Of a DNA stretch of 64,000 bases, positions 20,400-34,500 are shown piece by piece. This DNA comes from Actinernus sp. WN-2022 (Eukaryota > Cnidaria > Anthozoa > Actiniaria > Actinernidae). Within the stretch, counting starts at the first letter, position 1; each line of letters opens with the position of its first letter. A model generated the notes under the pieces. The model did no database searches. It was not told the DNA's origin and saw nothing but the letters and a program-made list of their open reading frames with translations. The translations under genes were made by a program, and so were the position numbers. The stretch spans positions 150,962,344-151,026,343 of the forward strand of contig JAOWCC010000577.1 of assembly GCA_030867875.1 (NCBI GenBank). Direction: 5' to 3'.

Positions 20400-21552
20400 A
20401 ACCTGGGTCACACTAGCGACATAAGCACAAGCGACATTCGCAGACGCAGTAATGCATTGATCATTAGCAGCGCTTATTCTTATCTTACACCTGTGAGTAG
20501 AACAAGTATTGCTAATGATAAATACAGTAGTATCATAAGCAGAAGCGACATACGCAGACACAGTGTAATGCATTGGTCATTAGCACCGCTTGTTCTACTT
20601 TCAGTATGAGATTACTGCGTCTGTGTATGTTGCTCATGCTTATGTCGCTAGTGTGAACTGGGCTTTACTGAACCTGCGTATGTTGCTTGTGCTTATGTCG
20701 CTAGTGTGAACTAGGCTTTACTTTACTAGTGTGAACTAGGGAAGTTCTTCTTCCTCTTCCCAATCCCCCTCTTCTTCGCCCTTTTCGCCGCGTTGCAACA
20801 TATCCTCGCTCTACAATTACCAATAATCAGTAATTGGCTATTGCTCTCCAATTATCAATAATCGCTAATTCTGGAACGCAAATTAAACAATGACATCCTT
20901 AAAACCAGTCAAGGATAAAGATAAATTGTCCAAATCCGAACGGCGGTAGACGCGCTTAGTGTAGTGGGCGCGACGCCTGCACTACCAAGCACAACACGCA
21001 AACGATTAGGAGTTCGAGCCCGAGTAGGAGCGCTCAAAATTTTTTTTTCCTCTCGTTTACGTTCTCTTCTTGTTTACCTGTGAACCCTGGCTCTAGGTGA
21101 GTGAGAACTCGTCGTTTACCCGTGAACTCGTCCGATGGTTAGGGTTCGGTTTATGGTTCGGGTTAGGATTTGTCGTAGAATTACCAATAATCGGTATATC
21201 AAGCGTGTTTGCCATTTATTGATTATGGGTAATTGTAGAGCGAGGATGCGTTGGTATTTCAAGCGTGTTTGCCATTTATTGATTATTGGTAACCGTAGAG
21301 CGAGGATGCGTTGGTATTTCAAGCGTGTTTGCCATTTATTGAGTATGGGTAATCGTAGAGCGCGGATGCGTTGGTCAAGCGTGATTGCCATTTATTGATT
21401 ATTGGTAACTGTAGAGCAAGGATGCGTTGGTATTTCAAGCGTGTTTGCCATTTATTGATTATGGGTAATTGTAGAGCGAGGATGCGTTGTACGCCGCTTC
21501 GCAGGCTATCTGCATATGTTTCTTGTGCTTATGTCGCTAAGGTGAACCAGGC
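20400..21552. mobile_element. Inverted-repeat element enclosing a 60-bp array
   Basis: Left end ACCTGGGTCACACTAGCGACATAAGCACAAG is mirrored by CTTGTGCTTATGTCGCTAAGGTGAACCAGGCT. Subterminal copies of GACATACGCAGACACAGT and GCTTATGTCGCTAGTGTGAACTxGGCTT lie inside. hAT-like in style; no clear target duplication. Confidence 0.55.
21196..21490. repeat. 60-bp minisatellite, about 5 units
   Basis: Unit about 60 bp: AAGCGTGTTTGCCATTTATT, GATTATGGGTAATTGTAGAG, CGAGGATGCGTTGGTATTTC. One unit is shortened. It opens frames on both strands because 60 is divisible by three. It lies inside the element 20400-21552. Confidence 0.8.
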
Positions 21553-21629
21553 TTACGCAACCAGGACGGCAACGGCAGTGATGACGGAATGAAGAAAAGT
21601 GTTGTCTCCCGAAATTTGGTGTTTACTAC

Positions 21630-21640
21630 TTGCTTTATTT
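21630..21640 (-). terminator. Possible poly(A) signal of the FLACC1-like gene
   Basis: The minus strand reads AAATAAA here, about 430 nt past the TAA of the terminal exon. It is the first full AATAAA I see downstream. Cleavage position unknown. Confidence 0.3.
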
Positions 21641-21760
21641 GCCTTTAGGTGCTCTTCATGACCAGATTTTTGAAAAATATGATCAGCATAGATCCATTCA
21701 GGCCGAACAAAAAACGGTGTGATTTACTTTTTCTTACATTCGCGTTACGCCGTCGTAATT

Positions 21761-21900
21761 GCTGGCTTTCACGTGACGTCATAGTCGCCATGTTGGTGGC
21801 CTTAAACAATAGATTCCTCGTTAGCTTCTTTTGTTGGGGCACCAACATGGCCGCCATGCCCTTTGTCATTTGAATCTCTGGGGATTGAGTGAAAACCAGC
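21761..21900. mobile_element. 140-bp MITE, GCTGGCTTTCAC family, copy 2
   Basis: Near-identical to 5432-5570, in the same orientation. It falls in the predicted 3' UTR of the FLACC1-like gene, where its hairpin would be transcribed. Confidence 0.6.
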
Positions 21901-22061
21901 AATAGATTTTGCCGTCCTGGGTTCCTAATATATTTACATCACAATTAGAAGAAAAAAAACGTATTCTTTACGGCAATCATTTAAAAAAATGAAACTTTTC
22001 CTTAATTAATTTCTTATGTTATCGGGAGAACCGATTTTAAAAATCCGCCTGAAAGCCTCTA

Positions 22062-22544
22062 TTAACTTTGCAGCTTTAGATTCTCAATTCCCTGCTCAGA
22101 GACGTTCACCGGAGTCGGTAACAGACTCTCTCTTATCCCACACTTCGCGTTACCAGGGAGCCTGGGACTGGCTTGCCTCGGAAAATGTGACGTATGAGGT
22201 CGCGGCTTGTCAGCAACTGACGTCTGAACATCCGGGTACGTATAAACTGAGCTCCTAGGTCGTGACGGGCCTTCTACGACTGCAGTTCTTTGTAATGCCG
22301 TGAATATTTCCTCTTCAGTGGTAGGCTGGCTCGACCGCCGTTGCTGTCTGTATGCGCTTGTATGCCGCTGGCTCGAATGGCGGTGTTTTGCTTGTGGTTC
22401 AGTTCTGAGAGCCGTCAGACTAACATTACTTCGAGCACGTGCTAGAATCACGGCCTGCATGGTATCCTTGGCACTGCGTAGATTTTCCTCCTGTGATGAC
22501 AAAAACACTGTCAACTGTTCAGTCAACAGCTCCCTTTTCATTTC
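22062..22544 (-). CDS. FLACC1: Terminal exon of the FLACC1-like gene
   Basis: Phase-0 acceptor (TTTTTAAACAAG|GAAATG) continues the coiled coil from the preceding exon (...SDVEQ | EMKRELLTEQL), then encodes a disordered tail rich in Ser, Arg, Gln and Pro, and stops with TAA at 22064-22062. It is the longest exon of the gene. The nearest AATAAA-type signal on this strand is near 21632, so the 3' UTR would run about 430 nt and include the MITE at 21761-21900. The tail has no counterpart I recognise. Confidence 0.65.
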   Translation of the reverse strand, partial: EMKRELLTEQLTVFLSSQEENLRSAKDTMQAVILARARSNVSLTALRTEPQAKHRHSSQRHTSAYRQQRRSSQPTTEEEIFTALQRTAVVEGPSRPRSSVYTYPDVQTSVADKPRPHTSHFPRQASPRLPGNAKCGIRESLLPTPVNVSEQGIENLKLQS

Positions 22545-25500
22545 CTTGTTTAAAAAGATTCTTGCCTTTCACTCACTCTCTCTCCAGAGATTCAAATGAC
22601 ATGTTAGTTCAGTGGCCTAACAAGATGAGGCATCTTCACATTTTCTAAAGGGCTACAATGTATCTCATGGCGTTGTGCATGTTTGAGTCAATGTTCTATT
22701 GGTGGCTGTAACGATGACATCACATCTACCAGAATTCACGCTGCTTCATTTGTTCCCCAAATTCAGACCATTGTCTTGGTATTCTCAATGGTGTTAAAAA
22801 ATTAGAATAAGAAAAATAATTTGAAAAGGATTCTGGTAGTTGTAGTTAAATGACGCCATAATGCAAATCGCCCATTGGCTACGAACAGTTACAGACTCCT
22901 CCCTCAATGCTTGATTGAAATGATACGCAATCGTTTAATTGAAAACTACGTCTATACACAATTTGTTAGTCATTTTTGCATAGTTGCATTGATTTTAACC
23001 ATCCCACATGTATGCGAGGTTCGTCAGTTCATATGAACATCGCTGAAATAACTGTCCTTCCCGGACTAAGAATATAACGTCTCTCGCCGTGACACAGCCT
23101 CTCACCATGATTCAGCCTCTCATCGTCACACAGCCTCTCATCGTGACACAGCCTCTCGCCGTGACACAGCCTCTCACCGTGACACAGCCTCTCAACATGA
23201 TTCAGCCTCTCAACATGATTCAGCTTCTCATCGTGACACAGCCTCTCACCGTGACACAGCCCCTCGCCGTGACACAGCCTCTCACCGTGACACAGCCTCT
23301 CATCGTGACAGTCTCTCGCCGTGCCACAGCCTCTCGCCGTGACACAGCCTCTCACCGTGACACAGCCTCTCATCGTGACACAGCCTCTCACCGTGCCACA
23401 GTCTCTCACCGTGCCAGTCTCTCACCGTGCCACAGCCTCTCACCGTGCCACAGCCTCTCACCGTGACACAGCCTCTCACCGTGCCACAGTCTCTCACCGT
23501 GCCACAGCCTCTCATCGTGACACAGCCTCTCACCGTGCCAGTCTCTCACCGTGCCACAGTCTCTCACCGTGCCACAGCCTCTCACCGTGACACAGCCTCT
23601 CACCGTGCCAGTCTCTCACCGTGCCAGTCTCTCACCGTGCCACAGCCTCTCACCGTGACACAGCCTCTCACCGTGCCACAGCCTCTCACCGTGCCAGTCT
23701 CTCACCGTGCCACAGTCTCTCATCGTGACACAGCCTCTCACCGTGCCACAGTCTCTCACCGTGCCACAGCCTCTCACCGTGACACAGCCTCTCACCGTGA
23801 CACAGCCTCTCACCGTGACACAGCCTCTCACCGTGCCACAGTCTCTCACCGTACCAGTCTCTCACCGTGCCACAGCCTCTCACCGTGACACAGCCTCTCA
23901 TCGTGACACAGCCTCTCACCGTGCCACAGTCTCTCACCGTGCCACAGTCTCTCACCGTGCCACAGCCTCTCACCGTGACACAGCCTCTCATCGTGACACA
24001 GCCTCTCATCGTGACACAGCCTCTCACCGTGCCACAGTCTCTCACCGTGACACAGCCTCTCACCGTGACACAGCCTCTCATCGTGACACAGCCTCTCACC
24101 GTGCCACAGTCTCTCGCCGTGCCACAGCCTCTCGCCGTACCACATCCTCTCACCGTGACACAGCCTCTCATCGTGACACAGCCTCTCACCGTGATAGAGC
24201 CTCTCGCCGTGACACAGCCTCTCACCATGATACAGCCTCTCATCGTACCGTCACACAGCCTCTCACCGTGACACAGCCCCTGTAACGTCACCCAAAATGA
24301 TGACCTCGACATCACATGATAGCGAAAGTACCTTACCTGTTCAACATCACTTTTCGATTGCAGTTTGAGAACTTGTTCGCACTTCTTGATATAGTGACGC
24401 CTACAAAATGTAAGTATTTTTATCCATTATTGATTTCAATACCGAATTAAAAGCAATCAATTGCTTTCCTGTTAAAGACGGCTTCCTTCGTTGCTGCATG
24501 CAGCTGAGGGCTTTAGCTAGTCAAACCGTTAGATTATTCGCGAGTTCGAAAACTTGAGGCTTGTTATGAATTTCTGTATATTATTATACCTAAGATCGGT
24601 GTTGTCAGACATCAGTCCGTGCATGCGCAGTGAGTATTTGTTGTCGACTTCAGCAACCTATAATGAAATGAACACGCAGGTTCGTTACGCCCGTTGCATC
24701 ATGGTTAGGGAAGATTTGTGCCATTTTGTAGTAAGGAAATTTGGTTGGCCTGGTCTGAGTTCCTCGAAGCCCAATAGCCCACTTTCGATGTGTGCTTCAC
24801 TTGTCACGCACTTCACTTGTCACGCACTTCACTTGTCACGCACTTCACTTGTCACGCACTTCACTTGTCACGCACTTCACTTGTCACGCACACAAGTTTC
24901 ATTATGAGGCTCCGGGGCAAATTAAATATCTTCTTTTCTCTTTTCACGAATCACTGAGCATTATACTCCTAAGCCTCGTATTGAAACCTTTGTGCGTGAC
25001 AAGTGAAGAATTTATCGAAAGTGGACTATTAATATTAATCCTGGATTAAGTTTTAACCGAGGACTTTGGTTTTCTTGGTAGAGCGGTTTTCGATTGAGTT
25101 TCATAGAACGAAAACCAAAGTAATTATAGAGCCAATCACGGGAGCAAGTAAAACACAATGAGCCAATCACGAGCAAGTAAAAACACAATGAGCCAATCAC
25201 GAGCAAGTAAAAACACAATGAGCCAATCACGAACTGAAGTAATTCATGATTGGTTTTACTTGAACCAAACACGAGGAAAAGTAAACGCAATCGTGGATAA
25301 CTCGCTAAAACGAAAATTGATCACACGACAAACTAAAACAATGTTTGGTTTTAGTTTAGAACTTGATTGGCTGATAATTCAGAACAAAACATTTCTCACA
25401 GCCAATAGAAAAGCTAAGCAAACGCAAAACCAAAGCAAGCACTTATTACTTTCGACACTCAATCGAAAACCGCCCTAAAAGAAAGCCCTCCCCTCCCCTC

Positions 25501-28500
25501 CCCTCCCCTCCCCTCCCCCGGGAGTTAACTACTGAGCTAACCAGGAGGTGATCTTTTACGAGTCAAGGTCTTCTCGTTATTCTTACCTTCTCCGCGAAGT
25601 GATCTTCATATCCAGCAAGTTTTACTTTCTATAAAATGGACAACACAACAATTATTAACCCCTTGGGCGCAACTTTTCTAGCATTTGATGAAGCATTTTC
25701 CACGATATGAGGCACGTTGAGCAATATGAATAAATGTGTTTATATCATACTCAACAAAATATCTGGATTCCGTTTAGTCAATGACGAGTGCACCTAAAAG
25801 TGATCGAGTACACAGTCTTATACTCTCAGCAAATGTTTGCTCAGTATATTATGAACAAAAAATCGCAAGCACTGCTCGCGTAAAGGGCTCGTGCAATTAT
25901 TAGAACTTTCAAAATATCACTCAGTGCCTATAAGTCTAGCCTGAAAAATCCGCCACTCATCTCCCCCTCAGCACAATCCCTAGGAGATGAGCGGCGGATT
26001 TTTCAGGCTACTATAAGTCACGTATAGCAATGGCGTTCATGCGATTTCCTGTGCAGCTATTTTAAAGTGCATATACGGTCAAAAGGAGTTCTCGTTAATA
26101 TTGATTCTGCATCAAGTGACTAGTAGAATATTTCTTGATGAGTTTGCGTCTGGGTTATAGAGGTTTCTATTTCCAATATGCTAATGTGTGACCTAAATCT
26201 GTGAATGAAACCGTTTTCTGATTTTGACAAAATATTTGGTGAAATCACTGATATAAGCTTCAATTTACAAAAGGTCATCTACTTCCCTGCTAGCAGAGGT
26301 CTCTCTCTGTCTTGGTAAAATGGAAGGCGAGGGAGAGACCTCTGCCGACATCCGACGCTTTCTCTGTCGCGCATGTGTGAAGTTTCCTTGGCAACAAGTG
26401 ACGCGATCTCACGTGTACTTATGAGCGCACGAAACAACTGCAACAAACAACTGATGCGTACAGCATTTCCGGTAAAACGTGTTTTCAAAACTGGTTTGAC
26501 TCGTCCATGAATGTGGACGGAAAGCGTCGGATGTCGGCAGAGGTCTCTCCCTCGCCTTCCATTTTACCAAGACAGAGAGAGACCTCTGCTAGCAGGGAAG
26601 TCATTTACCTCTACCAGAATGTTTTTGTATAATAAATTAAGACTGGATTTACGTTACCGGCTTGAATATATTATATTCATTGCTGCAACACTCAAATCAA
26701 GAAATATTCTACTATTCAAAGATTCATTTGATGTGGAATCGATATTAAGGATAAAATATATTAGACCATATATATACACCTTAAGAATTACATTTCAAGA
26801 CCGGGTCCATTGCACATACAAACATATCTGAGTGAGTGTGAATCCGTCACCATGACATTCAACTGAATACTAATAACACACGCAACCTTGACTGAACAGA
26901 CGAACTAAACATACTGATGCATTCTGGTCTTGGTGAAATAGTTGTATCAATGTCCTTCTGTCGGCCAATGAGATTCTACAATCCTGACTGAGCAGACGAA
27001 CCAAACATACTGATGCATTCTGGTCTTGGTGAAATAGCTGTATCAATGTCCGTTCTGTCAGCCAATGAGATTCTACAATCCTGACTGAACAGACGAACCA
27101 AACATACTGATGCATTCTGGTCTTGGCGAAATAGCTGTATCAATGTCCTTCTGTCAGCCAATGAGATTCTACAATCCTGACTGAACAGACGAACCAAACA
27201 TACTGATGCATTCTGGTCTTGGTGAAATAGCTGTATCAATGTCCTTCTGTCAGCCAATGAGATTCTACAATCCTGACTGAACAGACGGACCAAACATACT
27301 GATGCATTCTGGTCTTGGTGAAATAGCCGTATCAATGTCCTTCTGTCAGCCAATGAGATTCTACAATCCTGACTGAACAGACGAACCAAACATACTGATG
27401 CATTCTGGTCTTGGTGAAATAGCTGTATCAATGTCCTTCTGTCAGCCAATGAGATTCTACAATCCTGACCGAACAAACGAACCAAACATACTGATGCATT
27501 CTGGTCTTGGTGAAATAGCCGTATCAATGTCCTTCTGTCAGCCAATGAGATTCTACAATCCTGACTGAACAGACGAACCAAACATACTGATGCATTCTGG
27601 TCTTGGTGAAATAGCTGTATAAATGTCCTTCTGTCAACTAATGAGATTCTACAACCAAACGTTTGTCGTTTAAAGCAATGTACATTTTTTCCGATTACAC
27701 CGACATGTTGAAATAACAAGTTTATGGGATGCAAGGGGCAAGAACAAGGCAAGCCAATGAAGCACTGTATTGTTGCGTTTCTTTGACCTTAAATGTTCTG
27801 CCTCATGGGCATCCCATAAAAAAAACGTTATTTCAACATCGACGAAAAGGTTAATTGTCAGTGATATGTGCTCCTCGACAAACAGATACAAAAAATAAAA
27901 GGATTCTCGCTTCAATTCTCTTGGAGCTCTGCTTATAGGTTCGACTATAAATACTTTATACCTTATCCTCCAGCTCAGTCTGTGTCTTTCGCAGTTTGGC
28001 CGAAGTTATCTTCATTTTCTCTTTCAGTTCAGCATTTTCTTGTGTCATTACCTTAAAAAATAATTCAAACAAAATAAGAAATAAAACAGTTATGTAGTGG
28101 TAGAGAAACGAATAGTACAAAATTGATCCCCTTTGCCAATGATGAGACCTCTCGACGACCAAGGTTGCTAATTGATTGCAAATAGTTAAATCCTAAAGAC
28201 TTATTTCCAACTTAGGGTGACCTTCACGAAGTCCTCCCCAGAGAGGTGTTCTAATTAATAGTCATATATATTCATTATGTTTATATGATTTGCTATGATT
28301 CGTTGTATCCACGGCACAATGAAAATATTGCATCCCAGGGCAGTGACTTGGGCTGTTAATTGCTGTTCCTTCATGAAACATTTCTTTAAACAAATTACGA
28401 AGTACTTCAAGACTGAGCGGAGCAGCGGACCACCAGAAAACCACACACTGGAAAGAACACCTGGTAGATTAATGATTACGAGCTTAATGCGTAATTCAAG

Positions 28501-31500
28501 GAAGCACAAAAACAGGAGCAGAGAAAGGGGTAAGGTTATTTACTGGCTCTCTTATCAATTTCTAAAACTGAAATAAAGAATGTGGAGGAAAAGAGAGCGT
28601 CTCAACATGTTACTTTTCTTTATTAGCTCAACCAGGAAGTCAACACTCACTTGCATCTGCGTAAGGACTTTCTTGAGGTTTTCGGAATCCTGGACGCATT
28701 CTGCAAACTTCTCCACGAGTCGCTGGAAAAATACACAAGATTATAGAGTACAGATACGTGACAAACCTGCCAACAGGCCACATGCATGATGATGTCACGT
28801 GTTCACCACCAAGCCTCACTTGTGCGTTGAGAGGAAATGCTGTGCCAAAGTGAGGCTTGATGATCACGTGATATCATCATGAATAAGGCCTCTTGCAGCT
28901 TTTCTTTCCAGTATACTGACGAATGCTGTTAAAGGGAGCACCGATTGTTGACACAAATCACCTTTAAAATGTTGATAACATAGTGCATGTTAAATTTCTC
29001 TATCAAAAATAAGCGAAACAAACGTATTTTATTAAGAAGTCGTGAGATTGCAAGCCAATTTGAGTATTGATTTTCACGGCTGCTCTGTCGTCGAGCATGC
29101 GCAGTAAGAAACAAATGGGTATGGGTACGAGATTGTTCCAAGGCCTGTTTTTTTTACTGTATGACTGATATGAGCATGCGCAGAGTAGGTAAATAGATAA
29201 ACGTACGCATTGTTTTCTCGTTGCATTAAGCGAGTTCGGAGTTGCAGCGGGGCATGTACTGAACATGCACGAGTCGGGATAAACATTCAGAAACTAACCG
29301 CCTCCCAGTTAGCTCAGTCGTCAAGCTCCGGTCTTTCGAGCGGGAGGTCGCAGGTTCAAAGCCTGGCCGGATCAACACTCGGGGTCTTAAAATAACTGAG
29401 TAGAAGATGCTGCCTTTTTGAAACAATCTCGTTCTCGAACTGCAAATGGTTAGACCATCACGTCTTTTCGGATAAGGACGTTAAAATAAATCGAAGTTCC
29501 ACGTCCGCCTCAAGTTTATCAGTCTCACCAGACTCACGAGTTACCGACGTTAACTGAAGTTGATATACTTTGTACTTTCTTCACTTTACTTTAACCTTTT
29601 CAAACTAACGATATTTTTCTTCACCTATAAATCGCGGGGATTTGAGAGGAAGGATCTTCCACGCGCAGATTGACAGCTCGGGTTGCCTGTGGTATGAGTG
29701 TTGCACACAGACACAGACAGACCAACACTTAGCGTATTATTATCTAAGCTAACAATAAACATGTCCCGCTGAAGCTACGAACTCACTTAATGTGAAGGAC
29801 ACTCACGTTTATTTCTTTTGTGTTCTCCTCCACTAAAACCTCGATCTGACGCTGATGTTCCTTATTTACTGCATCAAGTTCTTTGTTCTTCTCGTGGATG
29901 AGTTCTTTCTCTGTATTAGGTGCAACACGAGGAATAAGTATAAAAACAGCACAGTTCGTTATATTTTTATTATTTTACTGTTTTTTATATTCATAAGTCG
30001 TGTGAGCCTTTCTCAGTCAGTAGATACAATCAAAGGAATACATCTACATGTAGCGTAGCCAAACTCCAACTATCGGCAAACTCGATATCCATTAAAACGC
30101 GCACATCCAAAGAACGAGTGCATGAATATTGCTTAATTTGCGAAGTATAGGTCACGTTTTCTTAATATAGGTCGATCCATGGCCGGCTAAGTTTGAAAAA
30201 GCCGAAGTTTTGCTAAGCAGCAACAATTTGCTTTCGGTTCAGTTCAGAAACCAAGAACGAGCTGTAGAGTACTAGTAGGGAATCCACCGTACTGAAAAGA
30301 ATGGCGGCAGCACATTTGACCACAATTCCTTGCGAACCTAACACGGTCCAAATAATACGTAGAAATCATCTATTCTCTTCAATAACAGTGTATTGGTAAC
30401 AGCACTTGTACTTTATGTGAGCCAATTCTTTGTTTCGCTTTTCCTCCAATCAAATTCTAGGAAAATGAAGTTTCTCCAAGACGCTCTCAACAAATGGCTG
30501 ACTGTTGATGCTAACATGACTTCTGCTAGTTAAATTTGTCTTTGGGTAACCTGTCAAATTAAAAGTTTCATTTTGAACAATTTAACTTTGTGATATTGTA
30601 ATGAAAAAGCACAGTTATTAGTAACAAAATACTTCACTGGTTTCCTTGAAACGAAACTGCTATTTCAGGCAAAGGAATATGGGAAACTAACTGATCAACC
30701 CACCATACGGGAACACATGTATAACCACCATCCCTTGCGAATCTTCTATTCTCTTTGATGACAGTGTGTTGGCAACAGCACTTGTACTGTTTTGCTTTTA
30801 AGATTTAAAACCTCTCTACCGCGATTTTATAACGGATTTAAAGTTTCTCGCACACAAAGGATTGTGGGTAAAAGTACAAACCGCCATATTTTTCGGTACG
30901 GTGGATTGGCACGTTGTGATGTCTTCTCGCTTATGCGAGGGAATTAAACGGCTATTTAGCATCAGTAGAAACCAACTAGTGAATCTTGCAATCTGATTGG
31001 CTAAGCTACTTATTATCCATTGAGCGATAGATAACGAGTAGCGAAAAAGACGGTTAACAAAGAAAAAAAAACGTCAACCAATTCGTCAACATACAAAAAA
31101 ATCTCGTTTCAGTTCAAGATTGAACAACTGGTTGATTTCTTTTAAAACAGCTAGACTACTCGCTCTCAGTTTCTATGGCTGATAGAGTGATTTTGACTTA
31201 ACCCGTGAAATAGATATTAAACTAATAGACACTATTAATTCCATTTTTTGTTTGTTTCTATTTGACTATTAGATACCAGCTATTAGATTTTGTTTCACGG
31301 TTTACGTAAAACCACCCTAGTTGACTCGGAGCTCAGCCGTTATAATTCAGCACAAAATTTTCGCGCGCTCTCATCGGACAAAAATGGTCACGTGACGTGT
31401 AGTTGTCGTCCGCGGATACAAACTATCAGGCGTTATAGTTCAACACAAAAATTTTTGATAGTGTCCACGGGCACTGCAATTATTGCGCAGTGCAATGATT

Positions 31501-34500
31501 TAGTGTTTGAAGACACTTTCAAAACGCCGTCTTTCTTTGAACGCCGCCATTTTGGAAATGAGGCAAACAACGAGACGAGTTGGCACTACTTTTTTATTGG
31601 TCAGGAACCTATTGTGTTCTGATTACGATTATGTCGTTATGTTCAATCACGTTCGCACTTGGAACTCATAATCATATAATCGACATAAGATCCCTATGTT
31701 TGTGCTTAGGGCTACGATTATGATCCTTACTGGCTCGGTAGTGCGAACCAAGCAAGACCGGTTTCAGAAAACTAATGAGTTTTCCTTAGAACTGGCTATG
31801 GTGATGTTGCTCGTGGGGTTGCGAGCTGGAATGTGAACAGCAAGTCACTGAAGGTTTTTTACGCTTCTGTTATCCAACAGTAGTAGAAGGATTTCAATCC
31901 GTTTTAGGACAAGATCCGTTCTAAAAAGTGTTCGCGGATAATCATTATTTATGCTTACGTTGCGTAAACGGCTGATAACAATGGGTGCGAAGTTTAAAGT
32001 CTAGTTTCCATACGATCGTCCGGATCGCTTGAACAATTTATTCGGTGTGAATCGTAGCGTAAATTAGTATGTAGAACAAAAGAATCAAGCGATTGAGACG
32101 ATGGCTTCAGAGGTCAAATTGACAAGACCTGGGTTGGGATTATTATGAATGAGAAGCCAAACGGGAATTAATAAAATGTCTTAGACTATTGTGAACTTTT
32201 GTGCGTGACAAATGAAGTATATATCGAAAGTGGGCTATTAGATTTCCCTCAACTCACTTTGCTCGGAAAGAACGGTTTCTGTGTATTTCTCATGCTCATG
32301 CCTCAGTTCATTCTGTAAAAGAAAATAACAGTTACTGTGGGACTACTGTAACCGGGGCCATAAGCCAACGAGAACCAATCACAGGGCCACTTAGACAACG
32401 AGAACCAACCACATTTCAGAATGAAAACAAAGCATTCCAACTTGCGGGTTATTTGATCCAATCAGTGTCGGGAACAAGACAATAGAGTACCGTGTGATGT
32501 CACAATTTGCAAAATTTAGATGTAGAATTTTCGGACCACCGATTCGGAAAGAGCAATATAAAAGAACATAACATACCAAAAATGAGGTGTGTACGTTGAA
32601 AAGCGCCCGAGCTATGGGCATTGGAATATATAATTTCCTTTAACAATCACAAGTCTTTTGAATGAAGAATATCGCGTGGAAGCCTTATTTTCGTTTTGCA
32701 ATGTGTTTAGTTCTCGTTGTCTATTAAAGTGGTACAGTAGTCGCACTGTAAAATGTAAGCGAAAAATCAAATTATTTTCAAAGTCGGCACTTAAAAATGA
32801 TCAACTTGCTCAACGGCCGTTCCCTCACCTCACGCCTTTGCCATTTATAATCCATTTCTGTAGCCACTGTTTCCTATCGAGAGGAAAAGGAATACAATGT
32901 AAACTGTTAGGAGTTCAGTAGAAACGTTGATTAATTTCTCGCCAACAGAACAGAAGAGAAAGACTAAGGATTAGGTACGCCATGTTGTAAACGGCAATGT
33001 TTTTACCTTGTATGCTTCAAATGCACCCTGAAGAAATTCCATTTCTGTGGTTATCTGAACTGCAACCAAAGTCAAAATAAAAATCACATAACCGTTTGAG
33101 AGAGAAGTTCATACATGTAGGTCTGTTATTAATATTCGATTGTGTTGTGTAGCAGTAAGGATCGATTTGGTTCGAGTGCCTATCTATTGAGTGCAGCTTA
33201 AAATGCAAGAGAACCCAATTTTTTTATCACTAAAATCGATTCTACATCAAGTAAATAGTTGAATAGTAAAATATTTGTTATAATAATAATATTTATTGGT
33301 AACTCAAAACACACGTGTGAGTATATAATTATATAATGCACAGGATAAACTTCTAAACTAAGATAACCACTAAAATTTAAAGTAATGACTAAAATGTATA
33401 GGTAAACTAGTCTAGGAAGTGTGTATTCATGACCGCGCTTGCGTAATTGTCTTTTGTTAATTCGAGTGTTGCGTCTACATGTATGAGTTTATATTTTGGA
33501 TATGCTCGCTCCACAGAGAAAGGAAATTGCTAAGATCTTTCTTTAGCAATTTACTGTGCCCTCCTAGTACGTCAATGACAAATTAATGTTGATCTGTTCC
33601 ACTTTACAGATCATTGAGTACTGCCTTCTCACTTTATCTAATCGAACTGCCGTATGCTTACATTTTATGATTTTTGAAAGCTTGCTATTCAGTTCATATC
33701 TATTCGAAACATTCTCCAACTCGGTAAACTTACTAAGTGTAGTGTGATCTTTCTTGTGATGCTATTCACTTCTTAATCAGATTAATTTTGAACTCCGAAA
33801 TGGCTAATTAACACGGTTGCTGTCTTCTGGGCTTTGTCAGTGAGCACTCTACCCGTTCGATTGGATTCCGGTCTCAGTTATTGTTGTTATTATTGAATGT
33901 TGATAGCATACGTTTTTACCTTTTTCGGCCTCTGTCCTCGATCTCTCCTCTTGTGACTGGAAGAACAAATGAAACAAGACTTGAATCCATTTCTTTGCAT
34001 TTTATTTTTCGTAAATTAAACGTAGCACAAAAAACGCCCATGCAATTCTTATGGTAAATCCTCAGGCAATGTACAGGTACTTTGACTGCATTTTACCCAC
34101 GTTTTGTTCAAATGAATCCTTCAACTTCTCTATTTCATCCGCATGATCTTGCTCAATGGAACTAAAAATAAATAAATAGAATATAATCCAAAGTATCCAA
34201 GTGATGTTAATAATAGTGAATAACATTTTACCTCTTTATTTGCAGGCAGAATGTTAAAATGTAAATACATATATTAGTTCCATTTTTCCAGGCGGAAAGC
34301 CAACGATATATTTTTTATTCTGCTTGCAGATTTCTTCAAACAGCTGAGGGAAATCTTCCTGAAAGACGGTATCAAGATTCAGTACCACCGATACCAGAGG
34401 TTTTCTTTTTCTGTTTCGTTGACGCCGCTTCGTGCGGGCTTAAAACCTAGAAAACCTCTGGCACCCAGAGTAGGTGTTTTGCAAACTAAAAGCAATTTTT

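Noticed and set aside
20941..21040. tRNA-like stretch (TTAGTGTAGTGG ... AGTTCGAGCCC)
   Set aside because: Boxes are only loosely matched and no cloverleaf can be drawn.
23029..24315. Several frames of 77-209 residues on both strands
   Set aside because: All are readings of one 18/15-bp array; both strands are open for the same reason.
26976..27752. 258-residue frame
   Set aside because: Explained by a 96-bp satellite with a period divisible by three; treated as repeat, only flagged as a finding.
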